Positions 25,748 through 35,969 are shown, numbered from the stretch's first letter. The stretch is DNA of 64,000 nt from Pelagibaculum spongiae (GCF_003097315.1 NZ_QDDL01000002.1:372001-436000); one strand, 5' to 3'. Notes: generated by a model not told the origin, from the sequence alone. Numbers and translations are program-made.

Positions 25748-28699
25748 ATGAAGCCTTCAATACTTGATTCCGACCTCACTCGCTACGCCGGTAAGCCCCG
25801 GTTAGATCACGCTCGCCGTGAAGCCCCTAATCTAACAATTCAACTAGATGAGTGGGATGATGAAGAACAGCTTATGCTGTCGGAAGTGGTCGAGAAGGGA
25901 CAAACTTTTGAACAGGATATCCGTTTTATCAAGGTTCCAGACGGCTGGCATTTTGAAGCAGAGTGCAGTTGCCCAATAGAGGTTAAATGCCTGCACATTG
26001 TGGCGGCCATTCTCGCTTTTTCCGGTGATAGCAAACCAGCACCAGTGACTAGCTCAGCAGCCGAGCCATCAACACCAGAAACTGCCATCGTAGAAAAGCC
26101 TGCACCGACCATGCAGCTTAAGGCTAGGCCGAGCGAAGTCGAACCTGATTGGGTAGCGCTATGGAAGCAAAATCTTCAACAACGTAAGCCAGATGGCGGG
26201 CTAGATAACCAGCCCAGAACCGCAGAATCAATTGTTTATATCTTGCACCAGCAGCGAGACCGAAACGGACGCAGCCTAGAATTTAAATGTTATAGCGCCA
26301 AAAGAATGAAAGCAGGTGGCTTCGGCAAGCCACGTCCATTCGATTTAAGCTCGATTATTGCTCGACCCAACCATATGGCAACGCCATTAGATTATCGAAT
26401 TGCCCGCTGTGCATTATTACTCGATAAGAATATGACCATCGCAGGCCATCAAGGCCGCGAGCTGATTCGGCTGATGTTATTAAGCCAGCGGTTACATTTG
26501 GAAAACCCGCTCAATCCCTGCTTACAGCAAGGCGGCTCAATTATCGGCAAGCTGGCATGGCAAACCAACCCCCAGGGAAAAGTCGCGCTAGTTCCTGAGC
26601 ACAAACCTGCTAGTTTTGTGTTGCCGACTGAACCACCGATTTATATCGACCAGCAAAATTTAACCTGCGGAGAAATGATCTCAGCACCCGGTTCAGCTGA
26701 AGCAGAACAATTGGAAGGTGATTTAATTGCGCTATTAACTAATTTACCGCCAGTTCCAGCTAGCCATCAGCCAGCATTAGAAAAAATGCTGCAATCACAA
26801 TTAGCTGAAAAATATTCTCGCTTATTTTCTAAGCAGCAAGCATCGCGCAAGAAAATCGACCGGATTCAATTTCAGTTATTCGATGGTGATGACGCTGCTC
26901 CGAACACTTTTGATTTAGCATTAATTGCAGAGTTAGATGGACAACAACAAGATTTATTGCCAGCGATTCAGTCATGGATTGAAAATGAAGAAGTCAACGG
27001 CCAACCACTTGTGCTGGATATGGGGCAAGGCAATCTGGCAGAAATTGCACTGGATATGGTTGAGCCGTTAGCCGCAACGCTAGTCGAGCTGTACAGTCGA
27101 AATGGCGACTACTCGACCACCAACCGGCTTTCGATGGATTCCCGTGATGCGGGCCGACTCGCCGATTTACAAAATCTGGCGCAGCAAAATAACCTGGCAA
27201 TTGATTTACCTGAAAATCATTCAATGTTTGATTTAGCAAACAAATTGAAAGATTTTACAAAAATCCAGCCGACCAAAAAACCTAAAGGTTTATTAGCAGA
27301 TTTACGTGATTATCAGCAGCAAGGTTTAAACTGGCTACAGTTTATCCGACAAAATGGGTTTTGCGCTATTTTGGCTGACGATATGGGCTTAGGTAAAACC
27401 TTACAAACCCTATCACACTTACTCATAGAACATTGGGCTAAACGATTAAAGCAACCTGCATTAATTGTTGCACCCGCCAGTTTGTTACAAAACTGGAAGC
27501 GAGAAGCTGAAAAATTTAGTCCTGATTTATCAGTGTTAGTCTGGCATGGCGCGAATCGTGAAAAACAACGACAAAAATTAAAATCTCAACAAATCATTGT
27601 CACCACCTACGCCACCCTTACTCGCGATATCGATAGCTTCTCAGCAGAGCAATTTAGCTGGCTAATTCTTGATGAAGCACAGAACATTAGAAACCCTGAC
27701 GCTCAAATGACACGAGCGATTAAATCATTAGGAATTAAAAATAAACTTTGTTTGACCGGCACTCCAATGGAAAACCATTTAGGTGAATTATGGAGTTTAT
27801 TCGACTTCTTAATGCCTGGCTTTTTATATTCCAGAACACAGTTTGATCAGTTGTATCGTCAACCGATCGAGAAAGCCGCCGATCAAGTTCGATTCAACGC
27901 TCTGACTAAACGAATTGCACCTTTTATGCTGCGTCGTACCAAGCAACAGGTAGCAACAGAGCTTCCACCAAAAACAGAAATATTGCGCTCGGTTCCTTTA
28001 GAGCCAGAACAGCAGAAACTCTATTCGGCATTACGCGCCAGTACCGAAAAGCAAGTAGGCGAATTGCTACAAAGCCTTGGCTTAGGCCGTAGTAAAATTC
28101 AAGTGTTAGATGCCTTAATGAAACTGCGCCAAGTTTGCTGCGACCCTAGATTATTAAAAAATGCTGCAGTCACTACCAGCCAATCTGCCAAGATGACCAT
28201 GCTATTAGAAATGCTGGATGAAATGCTAGCGGAGGGACGCAAAGTTCTACTGTTTTCCCAGTTCACATCAATGCTTGATTTAATCGAACAAGCACTAGAA
28301 GCACGCAAAATTCGCATGTGTAAACTAACCGGTGCCACCCGTGACCGACAGGGCCAAGTAGATAAATTCCAAAATGGTGAAGCAGAAGTATTCTTGATCA
28401 GCCTAAAAGCCGGTGGTACAGGATTAAACCTAATTGCCGCTGATACGGTAATTCATTACGATCCATGGTGGAACCCAGCGGCAGAAGCACAAGCCACCGA
28501 CCGAGCCTATCGAATTGGCCAAGACAAACCGGTGTTTGTTTATAAGTTGATTACCGAAGGTACAGTAGAAGAACGGATTGTTGCACTTCAACAACAAAAG
28601 CAGCAACTGGCAGAAGGCGTACTGGCCGGCGGTGAATTAGCCGCTAAAGGCTTGGCAGGCAGCCTTGATCAACAAACCATCCAAGACTTACTTGCTTAA
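25748..28699 (+). CDS. SNF2-family DEAD/DEAH helicase with SWIM zinc finger
   Basis: A 983-residue ATPase. An N-terminal SWIM motif (CSCPIEVKCLH, about residues 74-84) is followed by a long middle region, and the SNF2 core begins near 510 with LRDYQQQGLNWLQF. Helicase motifs: I DDMGLGKTLQ, II LDEAQNI (DEAQ form), III LTGTPMEN, IV/V LISLKAGGTGLNL and VI QATDRAYRIGQ. This matches the bacterial HepA/RapA-like SWIM helicases of unknown target. The start ATG has no strong ribosome binding site. A terminator follows directly. Confidence 0.92.
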   Translation: MKPSILDSDLTRYAGKPRLDHARREAPNLTIQLDEWDDEEQLMLSEVVEKGQTFEQDIRFIKVPDGWHFEAECSCPIEVKCLHIVAAILAFSGDSKPAPVTSSAAEPSTPETAIVEKPAPTMQLKARPSEVEPDWVALWKQNLQQRKPDGGLDNQPRTAESIVYILHQQRDRNGRSLEFKCYSAKRMKAGGFGKPRPFDLSSIIARPNHMATPLDYRIARCALLLDKNMTIAGHQGRELIRLMLLSQRLHLENPLNPCLQQGGSIIGKLAWQTNPQGKVALVPEHKPASFVLPTEPPIYIDQQNLTCGEMISAPGSAEAEQLEGDLIALLTNLPPVPASHQPALEKMLQSQLAEKYSRLFSKQQASRKKIDRIQFQLFDGDDAAPNTFDLALIAELDGQQQDLLPAIQSWIENEEVNGQPLVLDMGQGNLAEIALDMVEPLAATLVELYSRNGDYSTTNRLSMDSRDAGRLADLQNLAQQNNLAIDLPENHSMFDLANKLKDFTKIQPTKKPKGLLADLRDYQQQGLNWLQFIRQNGFCAILADDMGLGKTLQTLSHLLIEHWAKRLKQPALIVAPASLLQNWKREAEKFSPDLSVLVWHGANREKQRQKLKSQQIIVTTYATLTRDIDSFSAEQFSWLILDEAQNIRNPDAQMTRAIKSLGIKNKLCLTGTPMENHLGELWSLFDFLMPGFLYSRTQFDQLYRQPIEKAADQVRFNALTKRIAPFMLRRTKQQVATELPPKTEILRSVPLEPEQQKLYSALRASTEKQVGELLQSLGLGRSKIQVLDALMKLRQVCCDPRLLKNAAVTTSQSAKMTMLLEMLDEMLAEGRKVLLFSQFTSMLDLIEQALEARKIRMCKLTGATRDRQGQVDKFQNGEAEVFLISLKAGGTGLNLIAADTVIHYDPWWNPAAEAQATDRAYRIGQDKPVFVYKLITEGTVEERIVALQQQKQQLAEGVLAGGELAAKGLAGSLDQQTIQDLLA

Positions 28700-28712
28700 A
28701 TTAGATCCAATT

Positions 28713-28747
28713 AAAAAGGCTTCAGTATTGCTACAGAAGCCTTTTTA
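28713..28747. terminator. Bidirectional terminator
   Basis: AAAAAGGCTTC and GAAGCCTTTTT arms pair around AGTATTGCTACA. It separates the convergent SNF2 helicase and VCBS/FG-GAP genes. Confidence 0.85.
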
Positions 28748-28767
28748 ACCAACTTATTTTAAAAATA

Positions 28768-31041
28768 TCAATCTTTCTGTGAACGCTGTTGGTAAATTTT
28801 AAACCAAACAAAGACTCCAAAAATAAAAATAAATAGCAACATCATATTTCCTCCACCTGAACTGGTATGTGCGTCAACCTGCGTGTTTTCATCAGGATTT
28901 AGAGGCAACGGTGTTCCTTGTGGATTGATAAAACTAGACAAACCGTCAGCTTCTGTTGATGCTGCGATAATATCGGGATACCCATCAGCATTGATATCTG
29001 CAACGGTGAACTTGCTTTTTTCAGGTAATAAAAAAGCGAAATCACTAAATGCTAAAGAACCAGAATTATTAGTAAATACAAACGCCATATCTTCGGTTGT
29101 TGAAATGATTATATCGCTGTCAGTATCGGTATCAAAATCTGCTATTTCAATACCGGTGATTGGTTGAGTTTCAATCATCAAACTCGGTGTTGCGGCCAAC
29201 CAAGGGTTAGCACCGACATTAGTAAATAGATTAATGCGGCCAGACTGATGAATATCAGCAGAATCAGAATCTAGCCCATGAATCGGATCAGTAGTGGCAC
29301 TTGTAATAATTAGATCTGAATAAATATCACCATTCAGATTTGCAGCAATTGCAAACTGGTCAATTCCCGATGCATTTAATGTCAAAGGCTCTGCTGCCAA
29401 AGATGTTAAAGCATTGCTATTTCCATTATTAAACAACACTTCTGGCGTATCAAAACGACGTGGGAAAACAGCGTCAATTTGATTGTCATTATTAAAATCA
29501 GCTAAGGCGACTGAATAACTATCTAGTTGAGAAGTTATGGTCGATGAGGCTGCTTGCAATACACCGTTCTGATTTTCGAAAATAACCCCTCGAGCAAAAA
29601 AACCTGCAGCGGTTACTAATTCAGGATAATTGTCATTATTTAAATCAGCCAATTGAGCATTTCGAATCGTATTCGATATTGCGACCCCGACGCCCCACTC
29701 TGCAATTGAGCTTTGCAAAATATAGCGATTATTCTGTCGCTGATATTGTTGAACAGCACCATCATCAGCAACCAATAATATTTCAGCAATATCATCATTA
29801 TTCAGATCGCCAACAACAATTTTTTGAGTTTTTTGATAGCCAGCCAGAGGTTCTCCCTGCGTCAAAATGCCCTGCCCATTATTGATATACCAAGTTGCTT
29901 GCCCGAAACCTTCAGGTGCCACAAGAATATCTAGGTCACCATCCCCATCGGCATCCGCACTAGCAATACTCGATGCCGCTGTTCGGGTAATTTGTTGCGA
30001 AGCAGTCTGTGCTGCAGCCGCAATCACATGAATTATTTTTTGGTTTTGATTGTTACTAGAAAGCGCTTCTCCTGAAACATTTGGGATCACCAGAGAGCTT
30101 TCAATCGGACCCGTTGAAGCAGGTGTTATTGTGATCGTTACCGGATCTGAACCAAGCGTCTCGGCAGGCGTACAGCGAATAGTTACTTGACCAGACTGTT
30201 GCCAAATGTGATCAGGAAGAACGGGGAGACAACCACCTGCAATACTAGTGATACTAAAATCACCTTTAAGCGTAATTTGTAATTGCTGGGTAGTCACGCT
30301 AGTAGATCCGTACAATTCACTTTGCGGATATTGATAACTTAAGCGAACAGGTTGGCCGCTTGCTGCATAGGCTGGAACAGTTTGGATAGCAATTCGATCT
30401 GCTACTGCGCCATGACTATCTACATAAAATGGATAATTCCTACCAATCCCTAAAGAGCCGTCCAGAAATAATACATTTCCTCTATGTCGACCCACTGAAT
30501 TGTTGGTAAATGTCAACTCATAACCAGACACTGAAGAAGTAGAAAAACCATCTATCGCTTGGAATATTAGTGGTCTCGGGTTTTCTCCATCAGCATCATT
30601 TGCCGCAAGGATATAGCTTGCTTCAACATTTTGCTGTGTAATGAATACTGGCAATGATTCCGTCAAAATAACCGGGTCATCGACGGCATTTACAGTAACC
30701 TGAACTGTACCATTACCAGTATTCCCGCTTGAGTCTGAAATTTGATAGGTCAGCGTATCATTGCCATTAAAATTTTGATTCGCTTGGTAAACGATCTTCC
30801 CATTCTCGATAGCAGCGTAGCCACTACCCGGTGCATCTAAAATAGAGAGAGTTGCTGTTATCAGTGATGAGCCAGCTTGTGGCACATCATTCTCTAACAC
30901 GTCTAGAATTGCGGGCGTATCTTCAAAGACTATAACTTGATCTGCAGTAACTGATATTGCATAGCTATGGGTTGATGCTGCAGCTAAAAGCAGCACTAAC
31001 AACTTGGTAGTACTGATGTTTTTTGAAAAAAACTGAAACAT
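28768..31041 (-). CDS. Secreted FG-GAP/VCBS-repeat protein with C-terminal anchor
   Basis: A 757-residue surface or secreted protein. A signal peptide (LLVLLLAAASTHSYA) is followed by a cadherin-like/Big_9 type domain (about 34-120: VFEDTPAILDVLENDVP, NGNDTLTYQISDSSGN), a middle beta region, then repeated calcium-type loops of FG-GAP/VCBS repeats (DADGDGDLDI, DLNNDDIAEI, DLNNDNYPEL, DFNNDNQIDA, DFDTDTDSDI, DINADGYPDI). It ends with HTSSGGGNMM, a hydrophobic stretch (LLFIFIFGVFVWF) and a basic tail (KIYQQRSQKD), a layout like GlyGly-CTERM sorting signals. Ribosome binding site CAGGAAA. The neighbour at 31.3 kb has a similar tail. Confidence 0.85.
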   Translation of the reverse strand: MFQFFSKNISTTKLLVLLLAAASTHSYAISVTADQVIVFEDTPAILDVLENDVPQAGSSLITATLSILDAPGSGYAAIENGKIVYQANQNFNGNDTLTYQISDSSGNTGNGTVQVTVNAVDDPVILTESLPVFITQQNVEASYILAANDADGENPRPLIFQAIDGFSTSSVSGYELTFTNNSVGRHRGNVLFLDGSLGIGRNYPFYVDSHGAVADRIAIQTVPAYAASGQPVRLSYQYPQSELYGSTSVTTQQLQITLKGDFSITSIAGGCLPVLPDHIWQQSGQVTIRCTPAETLGSDPVTITITPASTGPIESSLVIPNVSGEALSSNNQNQKIIHVIAAAAQTASQQITRTAASSIASADADGDGDLDILVAPEGFGQATWYINNGQGILTQGEPLAGYQKTQKIVVGDLNNDDIAEILLVADDGAVQQYQRQNNRYILQSSIAEWGVGVAISNTIRNAQLADLNNDNYPELVTAAGFFARGVIFENQNGVLQAASSTITSQLDSYSVALADFNNDNQIDAVFPRRFDTPEVLFNNGNSNALTSLAAEPLTLNASGIDQFAIAANLNGDIYSDLIITSATTDPIHGLDSDSADIHQSGRINLFTNVGANPWLAATPSLMIETQPITGIEIADFDTDTDSDIIISTTEDMAFVFTNNSGSLAFSDFAFLLPEKSKFTVADINADGYPDIIAASTEADGLSSFINPQGTPLPLNPDENTQVDAHTSSGGGNMMLLFIFIFGVFVWFKIYQQRSQKD

Positions 31042-31271
31042 ACCGATTTCCTGAAATATTGTTAAATTTTGAGCCTTGATAGATAAGCTAGCTCAGTTTA
31101 TCCAGGAAGATGGCATTAGATTTTGTATTTGTGCTATTAGCCACATTGAATATTAATTGTTTTTTTAGTCTGTGCGCAAAGAACATTTAACGGCAGTTTA
31201 GCCTTGCTTCAGATGCAAGAGATTTTAGATAAAAAACTATCATTAAGAAACAATAAGCTTAACTTGCTAAA

Positions 31272-31610
31272 TTAATGATTTTTTCTTTTATTACTGATTA
31301 ATTTTATAAACACCATCACAGTTAGCATTAAAATAAAAAACAACAAAACATTACCTATCACGCCACCACCAGTTATTGGCCCATTCTTCTTTTGAACTAC
31401 ACCTTGATTTTTCTGCTTTTCTCTCAAAGTTTGGGCAGTTTGTTCTAGAATCGCTTGATCGTTTTCTGCGCTAGCATCACCCGGATATGCCTGACTCAAA
31501 GCCTCGGGAGCAGCTTGGGCGTGAACACTGAACGACAATCCAAGGTTGATTGTTAGTGAGAACATAATCAAACAGGCTAGCGCCATGTCAGTCAACTTGC
31601 TTCCATGCAT
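31272..31610 (-). CDS. Small secreted protein with GGG-transmembrane-basic tail
   Basis: A 112-residue protein I do not recognise. An N-terminal signal (MALACLIMFSLTINLGLSFSVHAQA) is followed by a charged, Gln/Glu-rich segment of about 45 residues, then PITGGGVIGN, a hydrophobic stretch (VLLFFILMLTVMVFIKLI) and SNKRKNH. That tail has the same design as the C-terminus of the FG-GAP protein encoded downstream on the same strand. I use the ATG at 31610; a TTG at 31652 extends it by 14 residues. The two genes are 230 bases apart and may share a transcript. The role is unknown. Confidence 0.65.
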   Translation of the reverse strand: MHGSKLTDMALACLIMFSLTINLGLSFSVHAQAAPEALSQAYPGDASAENDQAILEQTAQTLREKQKNQGVVQKKNGPITGGGVIGNVLLFFILMLTVMVFIKLISNKRKNH

Positions 31611-31690
31611 AGTTAATGTCTGTTGAATTGAAGTTAATAGCAATATAGCCAAAGTAATTTCAGATGCAGCATCTTCAAGTGATCAAACAC

Positions 31691-31720
31691 AAAAACGGCC
31701 AGCTTGAAGCTGACCGTTTT
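31691..31720. terminator. Terminator downstream of the 2OG oxygenase gene
   Basis: AAAACGGCCAGCTT and AAGCTGACCGTTTT arms form a long stem with a minimal loop and both A- and T-runs. It separates the oxygenase from the small secreted protein on the same strand. Confidence 0.8.
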
Positions 31721-31755
31721 GATTCGTGTTAATCAAAATTCATAAGGAACTGAAA

Positions 31756-32595
31756 TTAAATTACACCCAACTCTCGTAGCCGTTCTTTCAAATAAGCATC
31801 GGCGGTATACCGATCAGATAGCTTGACCGCTGGACGAGGATGCAAAAATAACGGTAACGAAATTCTAGAGCGATTATGGTTGGCACCTTGCGGGTTAATC
31901 ACTCTGTGGGTTGTAGAAGGGAAATAACCGCCAGATGCTTCTTGCAGCATGTCGCCAATATTCACAATTAAATTGCCAAAATCGCAGGGTACATCTAACC
32001 AGCCACCTTCTTTGTTCTTTACCTGTAAGCCGGGTTCGTTTGCTGCAGGCAAAATGGTAATCAGGTTGATATCTTCATGGGCCGCTGCTCGAATAGCACT
32101 GGCATCTTCATCACCTATCAGCGGTGGATAATGTAACACTCGCAGCAAAATTTGATCACTGTCTTTAATCATTCCCGACAAAGGCTCGTCATATAAATTG
32201 GCAACTTCCGCAGGAGAATGTTTTTCGATCCAACCAAGTAAGGTCGCAGCAAATGCAGAAGTTTGCTGATAATAAGTATCTAATTGCTGGCGTAAATGCT
32301 CTGGGCACTGGCCCCAGCCGTAGTAATGGAAGTATTCCTTGATGTCTTTAACGCTCTGCCCTTTAGCCGTTTCAGAAACTTCTGCAGGAAAAAAACCATC
32401 CTGAGTGCCTTTGTTATACACAAAATCATGCTTGGCAGTACTGTCAAAAAATGCTTGCCAATTTTGGTAAATCGCATCAACTATCTCTTGTGAAATCGGA
32501 TGATTTTTTAGTACTCCAAAACCCGTATTTCTCAATGATTCAACAAAATTTTTTTCAGCATTCTTTGAGGTGAAATCTACAGCTTTAAGTTGCAT
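31756..32595 (-). CDS. 2-oxoglutarate/Fe(II)-dependent oxygenase, isopenicillin-N-synthase family
   Basis: A 279-residue cytosolic oxygenase. The jelly-roll metal ligands are visible: HEDINLITIL (H-x-D) and STTHRVINP (distal His), with the 2-oxoglutarate-binding RISLPLFLHP (R-x-S). The N-terminal FGVLKNHPIS and Q..Q...YF....K segment is typical of the DIOX_N domain. Substrate cannot be predicted. AGAAAGAGA precedes the start. It stands alone between gene-free stretches. Confidence 0.88.
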   Translation of the reverse strand: MQLKAVDFTSKNAEKNFVESLRNTGFGVLKNHPISQEIVDAIYQNWQAFFDSTAKHDFVYNKGTQDGFFPAEVSETAKGQSVKDIKEYFHYYGWGQCPEHLRQQLDTYYQQTSAFAATLLGWIEKHSPAEVANLYDEPLSGMIKDSDQILLRVLHYPPLIGDEDASAIRAAAHEDINLITILPAANEPGLQVKNKEGGWLDVPCDFGNLIVNIGDMLQEASGGYFPSTTHRVINPQGANHNRSRISLPLFLHPRPAVKLSDRYTADAYLKERLRELGVI

Positions 32596-32995
32596 AACAA
32601 TGTCTCTTTCTAAATTTAATTATTGTCTAGTGAAAATATTCTAATCAGCAGAAAAACGCGCTTTCTGCTGTTACAAAGCTAATGCCGAATACTGAAAATA
32701 CTCGATAGCAGCTAATTTACACTAACCCTGCTTGCTTACCTAAAACAACGCGGGATTTAGCCAATCTAGCAAAGAGATGTTTTGATCTCTAGCACTTAAC
32801 AAGCAAGTCTTTGACCAACGGACTAGCGCATGCTTTATAAGGACAATTATTGATCATAGGACTTATCAAGCAAAGCTGTGGATAACTCGGGGATAGCCCT
32901 GTCAGCAAAAGATCACTGACAGGTTAACTATCTGTATTTACACAGCTAGATCGGCTTTACTTCAACTGATCAAAATTCAACCAAACGGTTCAGTA
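32596..32995. other. Gene-free stretch between oxygenase and amidase genes
   Basis: About 400 bases with no convincing reading frame. A hairpin CCTGTCAG...CTGACAGG lies near 32898-32921 and could mark the end of the amidase transcript, but no T-run follows. The promoter of the oxygenase gene should lie in the first 100 bases. Confidence 0.4.
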
Positions 32996-34540
32996 TTAAC
33001 TCGCCACCGACTGCTGAACCTGCGCACACTGATGTGATTGAAACAGCGGAGAAACCTGATCAAACCAAGGCTGTGCCTGCTCTAGCTGATGCGCCACACT
33101 AAATAACAACCCTTCGTTATTTACAGCGGCCATCAATTGCACACCGATCGGCGTATTATTTTGATTCCAATATAAAGGCACTGACATCGCTGGCGCACCA
33201 GTCAAATTAGAGAGCTGGGTAAAAGGTGCTTTGCTCAGCGCGTCATAAGACATCTGCTCTAGCAATCCAGCTTTAATTGCTAGTCGTGGAATACCGGGAA
33301 TTGCCAATAATTTCATCGAGAGTTCTTCGGCCTTTGACGGATATAAACTGCCTACCGGCTGTGGAGCATCACCCAAAGTAGGGGTTAATAACAGATCATA
33401 TTCTTGATGGAATTGGCCCATTTTTCGGCCCAACAAATTCCAACCATTAATTGCCGTGACATATTCACCAGCAGTTACCGTTTCACCTAATCGTGCTAGG
33501 GCTCTGGTAGTAGGTTCTAAATCGAGCTGCGAGGCAGGCAAATTAAATTGCTGGCTTAATCTGCGCACTTCTGCTGCCATTTGCCCCATATACATCGTCA
33601 AATAACCATTACGAATTAAATCACCATTAATATCTGGCTCAACTAACTCGACATGATGGCCGAGGGCTTGCAACAACTTTGCAGTGTGCTCCACTGCATC
33701 AATACAATCTTTAGCCACCGGGCTGCCAATCGGCGATGTAACGGAAAAGCCTATCTTTAACTGCTTTGGCGGCGTTCCCATTGCTGCCCGCCAGCTATCA
33801 GGCCGTATTGCAGTAGGCCAACCATCGCCAGCGCAGCTAGCAGCAGAAATATCTAACATCGCTGCGCTATCTCGAACCGAGCGTGTCAGCACATGCTCGA
33901 CCGCTGCGCCCTCCCAGATTTGACGAAAATCTGGACCAGTTGGAATCAAGCCTCGACCCGGCTTAAAACCAAATAAACCACAACAACTGGCAGGAATGCG
34001 AATCGAGCCACCGCCATCACCACCCGACGCCATCGGTAAAATACCACTGGCAACTGCCGCTGCAGAACCGCCGCTAGAACCACCTGGGGTTAATGACAAA
34101 TCCCACGGATTACGACAAGCACCAAAAGCCTTTGGCTCAGTAATCCCCATCAAACCCATTTCTGGGGTATTGGTTTTGCCGAAAATAATCAGTCCAGCCT
34201 GTTGCCAGCGCTTAACTAGATCTGAGCTATGGCTACTTTGAAAGTTTTTTAATGCATTACTACCATTGGTAATCGGGGTGCCTTTCAGTTGAGCCAACAG
34301 ATCTTTCAACAGAAAAGGAACGCCACTAAAAACACTACTTTGATTAGTTTGCGGCAATGCATTTAACGACTGGCTAGCAAACTCCGGCAAGTCACGAATA
34401 ATGGCATTAATTTTCGGATTAACCTGAGCAGCACGAGCGCGTGCTTCATTCAACAATTCTGCTGCAGTGATCTGCTTTTTGGCAATCAATTGTGCAAGAC
34501 CGATAGCGTCATACTCGGTATATTCTGCAAAGCCAGTCAT
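32996..34540 (-). CDS. Amidase-signature family hydrolase
   Basis: A 514-residue amidase of the Ser-cisSer-Lys type. Visible residues: the Lys in PFLLKDLLAQ, the Gly/Ser signature GGSSGGSAAAVASG, and the nucleophile in GGDGGGSIRIPASCCGLFGFKPGRG. The C-terminal PAMSVPLYWNQNNTPIGVQLMA is typical. Hydrolyses a carboxylic amide of unknown identity. It is not GatA: no gatB or gatC is nearby, and the family resemblance is to 6-aminohexanoate/general amidases. AAGGAA lies 7 bases upstream of the ATG. Confidence 0.92.
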   Translation of the reverse strand: MTGFAEYTEYDAIGLAQLIAKKQITAAELLNEARARAAQVNPKINAIIRDLPEFASQSLNALPQTNQSSVFSGVPFLLKDLLAQLKGTPITNGSNALKNFQSSHSSDLVKRWQQAGLIIFGKTNTPEMGLMGITEPKAFGACRNPWDLSLTPGGSSGGSAAAVASGILPMASGGDGGGSIRIPASCCGLFGFKPGRGLIPTGPDFRQIWEGAAVEHVLTRSVRDSAAMLDISAASCAGDGWPTAIRPDSWRAAMGTPPKQLKIGFSVTSPIGSPVAKDCIDAVEHTAKLLQALGHHVELVEPDINGDLIRNGYLTMYMGQMAAEVRRLSQQFNLPASQLDLEPTTRALARLGETVTAGEYVTAINGWNLLGRKMGQFHQEYDLLLTPTLGDAPQPVGSLYPSKAEELSMKLLAIPGIPRLAIKAGLLEQMSYDALSKAPFTQLSNLTGAPAMSVPLYWNQNNTPIGVQLMAAVNNEGLLFSVAHQLEQAQPWFDQVSPLFQSHQCAQVQQSVAS

Positions 34541-34744
34541 AGTGGGTTCCTTAGAATTATTTTTGGAAACTGAGACAGATTATGCCGCAAAACGCATCGA
34601 TTGAATTGACCGATTTGTTAAAAAATACTCATTTTATTTTTACTGCCCATATGTGCATCAAATTTATAAAACCCGTAGGACATGAGACTGCCCAGACTCA
34701 AATCGTTATACTTGGCAGCATTCAATATTAGAGTTTTTCCAGAT

Positions 34745-35443
34745 ATGCCACAGCTTATTTTTCAGCATGACGATTTCTATCTATTTCACAAGCCTCACAA
34801 CCTGTCATTCCATCAAGATGGTGATGTATCAGGCATGTGCCAATTGGTAAATCAACTCACTAACGAAGCCTTGCTTCCAGTACACCGGTTAGACCGAATG
34901 ACCTCTGGCCTCGTTTTATTTGCCCGCAATAAAACTGCTGCTGCCGCACTTTCAAAAGGCTTTGCAGAGCGCACAGTTAAAAAATGTTATCTAGCAATTT
35001 CTGATAAAAAGCCCAAGAAAAAACAAGGACTGGTAAAAGGAGACATGGCGGCGGGTCGTCGTGGTGATTACAAGCTATTACGCGCTCAAGACAACCCGGC
35101 AATTACCCGTTTTGAAAGTAGCTCGATAGACGAAGGCACTCGGCTATATCTGCTGAAACCGGAAACTGGCAAAACGCATCAACTTCGGGTGATGATGAAA
35201 AGCATCGGCGCACCAATTCTGGGCGACAACCGCTACTATCCACAAACCGAGCAATCAGCACCCACAACACCAACAGATCGGGGATATTTACATGCCTGGA
35301 TGCTGCAATTTGAATTTGCCAGTCAGCCATGGCAATTTTTCTGTCGACCACTAGCTGGCCAAAAGTTCTCAACCGAAACTTCAATTCAGAAAATTGATAG
35401 CTGGCAAGAGCAGTTAGCCGAAGCTAACGCCCGGATTTTTTAA
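34745..35443 (+). CDS. RluA-family pseudouridine synthase
   Basis: Isomerises uridine in RNA. The product, about 232 residues from the ATG at 34745, begins FQHDDFYLFHKPHNLSFHQDG and has the catalytic motif HRLDRMTSGLVLFAR (Asp nucleophile), then KKCYLAI, TRLYLLKPETGKTHQLRV and GDNRYY. It lacks an S4 domain and is close in size to the short RluA-like group (TIGR01621). An in-frame ATG at 34682 extends it by 21 residues; AGGA there is too close to the ATG to be a good ribosome binding site. The target RNA cannot be assigned. Confidence 0.88.
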   Translation: MPQLIFQHDDFYLFHKPHNLSFHQDGDVSGMCQLVNQLTNEALLPVHRLDRMTSGLVLFARNKTAAAALSKGFAERTVKKCYLAISDKKPKKKQGLVKGDMAAGRRGDYKLLRAQDNPAITRFESSSIDEGTRLYLLKPETGKTHQLRVMMKSIGAPILGDNRYYPQTEQSAPTTPTDRGYLHAWMLQFEFASQPWQFFCRPLAGQKFSTETSIQKIDSWQEQLAEANARIF

Positions 35444-35565
35444 AGAAATTGTTTCTAATCAGGTGATGGGAAATCTTTGATTGATTCCTAGACTAGCGAT
35501 AACGATTATAAAGCCACTCGCAACTTAACAACGATTGCCTGACTAAGAGCAACGGAAACATCACC

Positions 35566-35943
35566 ATGTCTCAACTAGATACTACAACGACATCAAAGCG
35601 AGCCCTGTGGCTATTTCTGCCAGTGGTTTTGAACTTTGTAATTATTGCGGCACACTTTTTACGCAGCGGAACACTCTGGATGTCAGCATTGCTGCTAGCT
35701 TGCCCGTTAATGCTGTTGATTCGACATTGGCTAGCCGCCCGATTCATTCAACTGATGCTGTTACTAATTTCTTTCGACTGGTTGCTAACTACTGCCTATA
35801 TCGTTAACGAACGCATATCTTTTGGTTCGCCATGGCAGCGAGCGGCAATGATCCTGGTTGGCGTTGCTTTATTCTGTTTCTTATCTTGTTTTGTTTTTAT
35901 CAATCGATCGCTAAAAGCGCGTTATGGCTTAGGTCGCAGTTAA
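35566..35943 (+). CDS. Small four-helix membrane protein
   Basis: A 125-residue integral membrane protein of unknown function, with hydrophobic segments LWLFLPVVLNFVIIAAHFL, LWMSALLLACPLMLLI, FIQLMLLLISFDWLLTTAY and AAMILVGVALFCFLSCFVFI and basic loops between them. CGGAAACA lies upstream of the ATG. It stands alone, convergent with the LysR gene. Confidence 0.7.
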   Translation: MSQLDTTTTSKRALWLFLPVVLNFVIIAAHFLRSGTLWMSALLLACPLMLLIRHWLAARFIQLMLLLISFDWLLTTAYIVNERISFGSPWQRAAMILVGVALFCFLSCFVFINRSLKARYGLGRS

Positions 35944-35969
35944 AAATTTATTATTAAATACGACTAATA

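Noticed and set aside
32996-34540. GatA subunit of the Glu-tRNA amidotransferase
   Set aside because: No gatB or gatC nearby, and the sequence lacks the GatA-specific context; general amidase is a better fit.
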